Assembly (NCBI RefSeq): GCF_900115285.1
Contig: NZ_FOYW01000004.1
Span: 1 to 64,000 of the forward strand
DNA length: 64,000 nt
Source: Marinobacter daqiaonensis
Lineage (GTDB): Bacteria; Pseudomonadota; Gammaproteobacteria; Pseudomonadales; Oleiphilaceae
Reading direction: 5' to 3'
Shown piece after piece: positions 29,224 through 36,093 of this stretch. A model generated the notes under the pieces. The model was not told the DNA's origin. It saw only the letters and a program-made list of their open reading frames with translations, and searched no databases. Both the position numbers and the translations under genes were made by a program. The first letter of the stretch is position 1. Every line of letters starts with the position of its first letter.

Positions 29224-31014
29224 ATGGCCGAGCCGAAACGAAAAATCCGCATTGGCGACCTGCTGGTCCAGAACGATGTCATCACTGAGGATCAGCTGCA
29301 GACCGCCCTGCGGGAACAGAAGAGTACCGGCCGCAAGCTGGGCCGTACCCTGATTGACCTGGGCTACGTGGATGAGGACAGCCTGCTCAATATCCTCTCC
29401 CGGCAGCTGGATGTGCCCTTTGTGCAACTGCGCAACTACCAGTTTGACCCTGCCCTGGTAAAGAAACTGCCGGAAGCCATGGCCCGCCGTTTCCGGGCCA
29501 TTGTGCTGGCGGAGCAGGGCGGCGAGCTGCTGGTGGGCATGGCGGACCCCCTGGACATCTTCGCCTACGACGAGCTGGTGCGGGTGCTAAAGCAGCCTGT
29601 GAAGCAGGCCGTGGTGCGGGAGAGCGAGCTGCTCAATACCCTCGACCTAGTCTATCGGCGCACTGAGGAAATCGCGTCGCTGGCGGAAGAGCTGGAAGAC
29701 GAGCTGGGAGACGATGCCTTCGACCTGGCGGAACTGTCGGCGGAGACCGAGAGCGAAGAGGCACCGGTGGTCAAGCTGCTCAAAACCCTGTTCGAGGATG
29801 CCATCCAGGCCCGCAGCTCCGATATCCACATCGAACCGGATGAGACCGTGGTGCGTATCCGCCAGCGGGTGGACGGCGTGCTTCAGGAGCAGGTGATGAA
29901 GGAGAAGCGGGTCAACGCCGCCCTGGTTCTCCGCCTCAAGCTGATGGCCGGCCTTAATATCTCAGAGAAACGTCTGCCCCAGGATGGCCGCTTCAACGTG
30001 CGGGTCAAGGGTCGCAGCATCGACGTGCGGGTGTCCACCATGCCGGTGCAGTACGGCGAGTCGGTGGTGATGCGTCTGCTGGATCAGAGCGGCGGGACCC
30101 TGGAACTGGACAGCACCGGTATGCCGGACAGGCTGTTGCGGAATTTCCGGCGGATGATCAAACGACCCCATGGCATGATTCTCGTCACCGGCCCCACCGG
30201 CAGCGGTAAGACCACCACTCTCTATGGCGCCCTCACTGAGCTGAACCAGCCGGAGGTGAAAATCATCACCGCCGAGGACCCGGTGGAATACCGGCTGCCC
30301 CGGATCACCCAGGTTCAGGTGAATCCGAAGATCGGTTTGCATTTTGCCAACGTCCTGCGGGCCGCGCTGCGCCAGGACCCGGACATCGTGCTGGTGGGCG
30401 AGATGCGGGATGCGGAAACCGTGGAAATCGGGCTCCGCGCCGCCATGACCGGTCACCTGGTGCTCTCGACCCTGCATACAAATGACTCCATCTCCAGCGC
30501 TATGCGGCTGATTGACATGGGGGCGGAACCTTTCCTGGTGGCCAGTTCCCTGCTTGGCGTGGTGGCCCAGCGCCTGGTGCGCAAGGTCTGCGATAACTGC
30601 CGCCAGCCCTATGAGCCCACCGAGCAGGAACGTGTCTGGCTGAATAATTTCGACCTGGACCCCCTGGACCTGGAAGCCGGATTCGTCCATGGCCGTGGCT
30701 GCTACCAGTGCGGCAATACCGGCTACAAGGGGCGTATGGGCGTCTACGAGATGCTGGAGATGAACGAGCCCATGCTCGACGCGCTGCGGCGCCGGGACGT
30801 GTCCGGCTTCACCCGGGCGGCACGGGAAAGCTCCCTCTACCGGCCCCTGGGCATGTGCGCCATGGACTACGCCCTGCGTGGCATCACCAGCCTGCAGGAA
30901 GTGGCCCGGGTGGCGGCCACGTCGGAAGCGGATGTCTCCCTCGAGGATCAGGAGCCGCCGGTTCTGGCCGAGATGGAAGATGGGCCTGATGGCCAGGATC
31001 GGGAGAGCATCTGA
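29224..31014 (+). CDS. mshE: MSHA pilus extension ATPase MshE
   Basis: A 596-residue GspE/PilB-type ATPase. The N-terminal MshEN domain (about residues 7-110, RIGDLLVQNDVITEDQL then GRKLGRTLIDLG) is the type that binds cyclic di-GMP in Vibrio MshE. Walker A is GPTGSGKT (323-330), Walker B lies in DIVLVGEMRDAET, and a four-cysteine zinc motif is present (Cys-456, 459, 493, 496). I chose ATG 29224, three bases after mshN. It would drive pilus extension in response to c-di-GMP. Confidence 0.93.
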   Translation: MAEPKRKIRIGDLLVQNDVITEDQLQTALREQKSTGRKLGRTLIDLGYVDEDSLLNILSRQLDVPFVQLRNYQFDPALVKKLPEAMARRFRAIVLAEQGGELLVGMADPLDIFAYDELVRVLKQPVKQAVVRESELLNTLDLVYRRTEEIASLAEELEDELGDDAFDLAELSAETESEEAPVVKLLKTLFEDAIQARSSDIHIEPDETVVRIRQRVDGVLQEQVMKEKRVNAALVLRLKLMAGLNISEKRLPQDGRFNVRVKGRSIDVRVSTMPVQYGESVVMRLLDQSGGTLELDSTGMPDRLLRNFRRMIKRPHGMILVTGPTGSGKTTTLYGALTELNQPEVKIITAEDPVEYRLPRITQVQVNPKIGLHFANVLRAALRQDPDIVLVGEMRDAETVEIGLRAAMTGHLVLSTLHTNDSISSAMRLIDMGAEPFLVASSLLGVVAQRLVRKVCDNCRQPYEPTEQERVWLNNFDLDPLDLEAGFVHGRGCYQCGNTGYKGRMGVYEMLEMNEPMLDALRRRDVSGFTRAARESSLYRPLGMCAMDYALRGITSLQEVARVAATSEADVSLEDQEPPVLAEMEDGPDGQDRESI

Positions 31015-32243
31015 TGCAGTTCAGCTACCGGGGCAAAGACGGAAAGGGGGGCCTCCAGCAGGGTGTACTGGCGGCACCCACGCCGGATGCCGCCGCCTCG
31101 GAACTGCTGCGCCGGGGCATCACGCCCCTGGCCATCGAGGAGAAGCCGGAGACGGTTTCCCTGACGGACCGGTTGAACAATCTTGCCTTGTTCCGTCGCA
31201 AGGTCACCCTGGATGAGCTGATCGTCTTCTGCCGCCAGATGCACGCCCTGACCCGGGCGGGGATCCCCCTGATCCGGACCATGCGCGGCCTGGCGGAAAC
31301 CTCCCGCTCGCCGGTGCTGGCGGAAGTGCTGGACGATGTCACCGACCGGCTGGAAGGCGGCTCCAGCATGGCCACCGCCATGCAGGCCCATCCCTACGTG
31401 TTCTCGGATCTGTTCATCGCCATGATCCATGTGGGGGAAAACACCGGCATGCTGGATGACGCCTTCAAGCGATTGTCGGACATTCTTGAACTGGAGCGGG
31501 ACACCAAGCGGCGTCTCAAGCAGGCGATGCGCTATCCCATGTTCGTGGTGATTGCGCTGTTTGCCGCCCTGATGGTGGTGAACTTCCTGGTGATTCCCAA
31601 GTTCGCCTCGGTGTTCAACAAGCTGGGAGCGGACCTGCCGTTCCTGACCCAGGTGCTGGTAGGAACCTCCAACTTCCTGCTGGGCTACTGGTTCGTACTG
31701 CTGTTCGGGATTGCGACCGGGGCGGTGCTGGTGCGCCAATGGAAGCAGACCGAGCAGGGCCGGCTGACCTGGGACCGGTACAAGTTAAGGTTGCCGATCA
31801 TCGGCCCCCTGCTGGAGCTGATTACCCTCAGCCGGTTCTCCCGTAATTTCGCCAGCATGCTGGCGGCAGGCATGCCGGTGACCACGGCCCTGACGGTGTC
31901 CGCGGACGCCACCGACAACGCCTGGATCGCCATCCACATCCGGGACATGCGGGCCGGTATCGAGCGGGGGGAGAGCCTGCTTCGCACGGCAGGTAACAGC
32001 GGCATGTTCACCCCCCTGATCATCCAGATGATCGCGGTGGGGGAGGAGACCGGTGCCGTGGACGAGATGCTGGTGAACGTCGCTGATTTCTATGACGAGG
32101 ATGTGGACTACGGCCTCAAGCGGCTGGCGGAATCCATTGAACCCATCCTGATTGTGGCCATGGGGGTACTGGTGCTGATCCTGGCCCTGGGCGTGTTCCT
32201 GCCCATCTGGGACCTGGGGGCGGCGGCCATGGGACGTGGCTAG
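31014..32243 (+). CDS. mshG: MSHA pilus platform protein MshG (GspF/PilC-like)
   Basis: A 409-residue polytopic inner membrane protein with two GspF domains (about residues 65-188 and 270-392) and three or so transmembrane helices. The start MQFSYRGKDGKGG and DELIVFCRQMHALTRAGIPL are typical. The ATG shares a base with the mshE stop. It is the platform on which MshE is thought to act. Confidence 0.92.
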   Translation: MQFSYRGKDGKGGLQQGVLAAPTPDAAASELLRRGITPLAIEEKPETVSLTDRLNNLALFRRKVTLDELIVFCRQMHALTRAGIPLIRTMRGLAETSRSPVLAEVLDDVTDRLEGGSSMATAMQAHPYVFSDLFIAMIHVGENTGMLDDAFKRLSDILELERDTKRRLKQAMRYPMFVVIALFAALMVVNFLVIPKFASVFNKLGADLPFLTQVLVGTSNFLLGYWFVLLFGIATGAVLVRQWKQTEQGRLTWDRYKLRLPIIGPLLELITLSRFSRNFASMLAAGMPVTTALTVSADATDNAWIAIHIRDMRAGIERGESLLRTAGNSGMFTPLIIQMIAVGEETGAVDEMLVNVADFYDEDVDYGLKRLAESIEPILIVAMGVLVLILALGVFLPIWDLGAAAMGRG

Positions 32244-32246
32244 GTC

Positions 32247-32768
32247 ATGGCAGGCCTCGGGCTTATAACCGCCGACAGCCACCGCCGCTTCCGGTGGCTG
32301 GTGGTGCTGTGCCTGCTCGGGGTGGCGATGTGGCTGCTGTTGAGCGCGATTGAAGACCAGCTGCACCGGGCGGAAACCATGGCCGCACGCCTGATGCTGA
32401 ACCAGGTTCGCAGCGCCCTGGTGGTGCGAGGCGCCGAGGCCATGCTGGCCCGGGACGAGACCCTGGAAGAGCTGGCGGGGATGAACCCCTTGCCACTGCT
32501 GGATACGAGCTACGCCCCGGGCCTTTGCGGCGAGCAGTCCGGCCCGGAAGAGGGCTGGTGTTTTGATAGCGAGGAGAGCTGGCTTGTGTACGGGCCACGT
32601 CAGCCTCTGGCGCTGGAGGGCCGCTACCGGAATACCGGGGAGCCATTCCACTGGCAGGTCAGGGTCGACTACGCCGGAACTGTAAAAAACGGAAAAATCG
32701 ACGATAAACGGGGTATCGGTCTCAAACTGGTTGAGATTAACCGGTATCAAGTACGCGAAAATGAGTAG
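32247..32768 (+). CDS. mshF: MSHA biogenesis protein MshF
   Basis: A 173-residue protein with one N-terminal helix (about residues 16-36, RWLVVLCLLGVAMWLLLSA) and a periplasmic rest. The part just after the helix (ETMAARLMLNQVRSALVVRG) resembles a pilin alpha-1 helix, but there is no prepilin cleavage site. Assignment to MshF depends mainly on its place between mshG and the first pilin gene. Confidence 0.72.
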   Translation: MAGLGLITADSHRRFRWLVVLCLLGVAMWLLLSAIEDQLHRAETMAARLMLNQVRSALVVRGAEAMLARDETLEELAGMNPLPLLDTSYAPGLCGEQSGPEEGWCFDSEESWLVYGPRQPLALEGRYRNTGEPFHWQVRVDYAGTVKNGKIDDKRGIGLKLVEINRYQVRENE

Positions 32769-32828
32769 AAGGCGCTAGAGTTCAGGCATGAGACAATTAC
32801 CATCGATTGGCAAATATGAGGAAAGACA

Positions 32829-33332
32829 ATGATCAGCGAACGTAAGAGTATGGGTTTTACCCTTATTGAGCTGGTGGTGGTCATCGCCATCCTGGCGATC
32901 CTGGCAGCCTTTGCGTTGCCGAGGTTTGCCCAGCTTTCCGAGCAGGCCCATGAATCCAGCATCCGGGCCACCGCTGGCGCCTTGGCTGCGGGCGTGGCCC
33001 TGGCGAAGACCCAATGGGTCTCCAACGGTTTCACCACTGCCACAACCGACGTCATCGGCTTTGGCAACGACAACGTGGATGTCAGTGACGAGGGATGGCC
33101 CACGTCCGTAACCTCTGACAATACCTCTCCGAATATGGGGGTGCCGCGCTGCAGGGAAGTCTGGCTGGGCGTTATGCAATCCAATGCCCCCACTGTTACG
33201 GGAACCAATCCGGACTACGTAGTAACTGCACCCGGCGGAGATTGCCTCTTTACGTACCAGTTGGACGGCGAAAACAGCACAATCGCCTACGACGCTGACA
33301 CCGGCTCGGTAACAACCAGCATCAACCCATAG
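32829..33332 (+). CDS. mshB: MSHA minor pilin MshB
   Basis: A 167-residue type IV prepilin. The leader ends at Gly-9, followed by FTLIELVVVIAILAILAAF with the required Glu at mature position 5. Two cysteines (in PRCREVW and GGDCLF) could form the C-terminal disulfide loop. GAGGAAAGACA precedes the ATG. MshB versus a second MshA copy is decided by order (before the main pilin) and by the segment CREVWLGVMQSNAPTV; this is moderately sure. Confidence 0.8.
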   Translation: MISERKSMGFTLIELVVVIAILAILAAFALPRFAQLSEQAHESSIRATAGALAAGVALAKTQWVSNGFTTATTDVIGFGNDNVDVSDEGWPTSVTSDNTSPNMGVPRCREVWLGVMQSNAPTVTGTNPDYVVTAPGGDCLFTYQLDGENSTIAYDADTGSVTTSINP

Positions 33333-33387
33333 CAAACTAACCAACCTAAAAATCACTGATTAACACAAGCAGTAGCGCGAGGTAGTT

Positions 33388-33885
33388 ATGAACACAATGA
33401 ACAGCATGGTTGCAGCAAGAAAGCAGGAAGGTTTCACCCTGATCGAACTGGTTATGGTGATTGTGATTCTGGGTATCCTGGCGGCATTTGCTTTGCCGCG
33501 GTTTGCGGATCTAGGAGGAGACGCCAGAGAATCTTCCCTGCAAGGCCTGGCCGGTGCAATTAAATCCGCCGCGTCGATTGCGCATTCTGCGCAATTGGCT
33601 TCGGGAGCTACTCTTGGGACCTCAGTAACTTTAGAGGGTGATGAGGTTACTATGGTGAATGGATATCCGACCGCAGACGCTGATGGTATCGTCGTGGCCG
33701 CAAATATTGATACTGCAAATGATTATACGCCTTCCGGCGGGGGTACAGCGGGCGGTGCTACCATCACCTTCTCGCTACAAACAGATTGCACAGTGCAATA
33801 TACGGCTGCTACTGCTGAAACCACCGAGAATGTCCCGCCGGTGGCTGATCGCTATTCCGTTACTGTTACAGACAGTGGCTGTTAA
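33388..33885 (+). CDS. mshA: MSHA major pilin MshA
   Basis: A 165-residue type IV prepilin with a longer leader cleaved after Gly-15 and mature start FTLIELVMVIVILGILAAF. The C-terminus ends DSGC, pairing with the Cys in QTDCTVQY as a short disulfide loop. It is more A/T-rich than its neighbours (58 G or C in the 120 bases 33601-33720) and uses different codons, consistent with a fast-changing surface pilin or exchange between strains. Separate from mshC by a 79-base gap. Confidence 0.85.
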   Translation: MNTMNSMVAARKQEGFTLIELVMVIVILGILAAFALPRFADLGGDARESSLQGLAGAIKSAASIAHSAQLASGATLGTSVTLEGDEVTMVNGYPTADADGIVVAANIDTANDYTPSGGGTAGGATITFSLQTDCTVQYTAATAETTENVPPVADRYSVTVTDSGC

Positions 33886-33964
33886 GACAGCTTCAGTATA
33901 GGTTGTTGATCAATCGCTAAGCTGGATTTTCTTTCACTGGCGGTCGTGTGGTGAGAATGAAGAC

Positions 33965-34417
33965 ATGAAGGCACTCTATGCCTCAGAATCGTCTGGCTTC
34001 ACACTGGTCGAACTGGTAATGGTAATCACGCTGATCGGAGTGCTCTCCGTTCTGGGTATTGGCCTGTTCGCCGGCCACTCGGCCTTCTCCCCCCTGCTGG
34101 CCACCCAGCAGTTGTCATCCGCCACGCTGCTTGCCCAACAGGCAGCGCTGGCGGGCAACGAGGCCAGTTCACTGTCGGTCACCCAGGGTACGGATGATTT
34201 CGTCTTCACCGTCGGCCCTGGCACGGCCTCCGAGCGGGAATTCCGCATCGGGCGTCACGGCACCGCTTTCTCGGTCAGTGGCGCGACTCTCCCTATTGAT
34301 TTCGATAACATGGGCCGGCCCGAGACGGGCGGCAATGTACAGTTTGCCTTTTCTGGCGAAAGTACCTTCACGGTGTGCCTGAGCTCCCTCGGCGCCGTCT
34401 ATGGAGGTGGCTGTTGA
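33965..34417 (+). CDS. mshC: MSHA pilin-like protein MshC
   Basis: A 150-residue prepilin: leader cleaved after Gly-11, mature start FTLVELVMVITLIGVLSVL. The rest is a small pilin head (LLAQQAALAGNEASSLSV, ending VYGGGC). The position after mshA and the short length support MshC, a minor pilin. It overlaps mshD with a TTGA junction. Confidence 0.82.
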   Translation: MKALYASESSGFTLVELVMVITLIGVLSVLGIGLFAGHSAFSPLLATQQLSSATLLAQQAALAGNEASSLSVTQGTDDFVFTVGPGTASEREFRIGRHGTAFSVSGATLPIDFDNMGRPETGGNVQFAFSGESTFTVCLSSLGAVYGGGC

Positions 34418-34917
34418 GACGGCCAGACGTGGCATCCCAGCAGGGGGCTACCCTGGTGGAGCTGGTGATCACCATTGTGATTATCAGCGTTGCCATCGCC
34501 GGGGTGGTAGGGGCTTTCGCCCTCATCAGCGGGCGCAGCGCCGACCCCCTTAACCAGACCCGGGCTGTGGCCTTGTCTCAGCTCTACATGGATGAAATTC
34601 TGTCCCGGAGATACGACGAGAGCACGCCCCCAGGCGGTGTCCCGAAGCAGAGCGGCTGCTCGATCACCACGGAAGAGAGCCAGCGGGAAGACTACGACGA
34701 TGTCGACGATTACAACGCCATCGACAGTGCAGCACCGGCGAATGCGGACGGCGACTCGCTGGGCCCGGCTTATTCCAGCTTTGTGGTCTCGGTGACCGTG
34801 ACCTGCGCGGGCAGCGAGTTGGGGCTGCCGAATGAGGAGGCCAAGCGCATCGACATCACCATTGTGGATCCGTCCAGTCAGGATTACCTGTTCACCGCCT
34901 ACCGGGCGAATTTCTGA
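34414..34917 (+). CDS. mshD: MSHA pilin-like protein MshD
   Basis: A 167-residue minor pilin. I chose the TTG at 34414, which overlaps the mshC stop and lies five bases after GGAGG; this gives a leader cleaved after Gly-11 and mature start ATLVELVITIVIISVAIAG, with Ala in place of Phe at position 1. GTG 34429 is the alternative. The head contains two Cys residues and an acidic stretch EDYDDVDDYNAIDSA. Confidence 0.8.
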   Translation: MRRPDVASQQGATLVELVITIVIISVAIAGVVGAFALISGRSADPLNQTRAVALSQLYMDEILSRRYDESTPPGGVPKQSGCSITTEESQREDYDDVDDYNAIDSAAPANADGDSLGPAYSSFVVSVTVTCAGSELGLPNEEAKRIDITIVDPSSQDYLFTAYRANF

Positions 34918-35693
34918 TGCGGCGGGCGGCGGGCTTCACACTGGTGGAACTGGTCATGGTGATCGTGCTGCTGGCCATTGTCGCCACCATCTCGGTGCAG
35001 TTCGTCGCCCTTTCTACCCGTGGCGCCATCGACGTGAGCGCTCGCCAACAGCGCGCCTTACAGGGCGTCGTTATCAGCGAGCAGATTACCCGTGAACTGC
35101 GGGAGGCGTTTCCGCTCTCCATCCGCACCGCCGGCAACTGCCTGGAGTGGCTGCCCATCCTGGCCGGCACCGCCTACACGAGCCTGCCTCGCGGGGCGAG
35201 TTCCGACGAGATCTCCGTTGCTCCGTTCGTGGATGCTCCGCCGGCGGGCACGACGCGAGCCATTGTTTATGGTTACGGTACTTCCACGGATTCGCTTTAC
35301 GGCGATGCGGACCCGGGCCCGGTGTCACCGCCTATCAGCAGTATCGACAACAGCACCTCACCAGCCGTCATTACCCTGAGCGAGAGTCACCGGTTCCGTG
35401 AGCGCTCGCCCCAGCGGCGCCTGTTCGTGGTCGGCCAGCCGGTCAGCCTCTGCCAGAGCGGTCGCTTTCTCTATCGGTACGGTGGTTATGCACCAGGCAG
35501 CAGCCAGCCAACGCCCCCAGGCGTTTCCCCCGAGGTGCTGGCGGCGGACCTGACCGGCAATGTCCAGTTCCAGTACACGCCGCCCTCCCTCCGCCGGGCC
35601 GCGGTTGTGCAGTTCACCTTTACCCTGAAAGATCCCCAGGGGGATGAGACCACCACGATCAGCCAGGAGGTTCAGATCCGCAATGTACCCTGA
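34917..35693 (+). CDS. mshO: MSHA pilin-like protein MshO
   Basis: A 258-residue minor pilin with a very short leader (cleaved after Gly-6) and mature start FTLVELVMVIVLLAIVATI. The long head and the position after mshD fit MshO. ATG 34917 shares a base with the mshD stop. It is likely part of the pilus tip complex, by analogy with other minor pilins. Confidence 0.83.
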   Translation: MRRAAGFTLVELVMVIVLLAIVATISVQFVALSTRGAIDVSARQQRALQGVVISEQITRELREAFPLSIRTAGNCLEWLPILAGTAYTSLPRGASSDEISVAPFVDAPPAGTTRAIVYGYGTSTDSLYGDADPGPVSPPISSIDNSTSPAVITLSESHRFRERSPQRRLFVVGQPVSLCQSGRFLYRYGGYAPGSSQPTPPGVSPEVLAADLTGNVQFQYTPPSLRRAAVVQFTFTLKDPQGDETTTISQEVQIRNVP

Positions 35694-36093
35694 GCTTTCT
35701 TTACGACACCAGTCCGGCGCCGGCCTGCCCATTGCCCTGTTCATCATCACAGTGCTGGCACTGATCGTGGTGGGCATGGCCCAGCTGCAGGAGGGCAGCG
35801 GCCAGGCCGTGAGCCTGCAGATCCAGTCCCAGCGGGCTTTCTTCGCCGCCGAGAGCGGTGCTCAGGTGGCGGTCAGGGATGTGCTGGAGGCGGGAAGCTG
35901 CAGCGCTGTGAGCAGTTCGGTCGCTTTCAGTGCATCGGCCCTGCATGGCTGTAACGCGTCGCTGACCTGCGAGTCGGCGGCTGTGAACGTCAGTGTCCCT
36001 GGTGGTGACACGATCTTCTCGATCGTCAGTGCAGGGCAGTGTGGTGCCGGGGCCGATCAGGCAACGCGAATGGTTGAGGTGCGTGTCCGATGA
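35683..36093 (+). CDS. mshP: MSHA biogenesis protein MshP (PilX-like)
   Basis: A 136-residue protein with an N-terminal helix GLPIALFIITVLALIVVGM (about residues 14-32) that lacks the Glu-5 of true pilins, as in PilX/MshP proteins. RAFFAAESGAQVAV is the family signature. It overlaps mshO by 11 bases; AGGAGG lies 12 bases before the ATG. Four or more cysteines occur in the head. It overlaps mshQ as ATGA. Confidence 0.82.
   Translation: MYPELSLRHQSGAGLPIALFIITVLALIVVGMAQLQEGSGQAVSLQIQSQRAFFAAESGAQVAVRDVLEAGSCSAVSSSVAFSASALHGCNASLTCESAAVNVSVPGGDTIFSIVSAGQCGAGADQATRMVEVRVR

Noticed and set aside
33333..33387. Separate promoter for mshA
   Set aside because: The short gap is A-rich, but no -35/-10 pair of reasonable quality and spacing was found.
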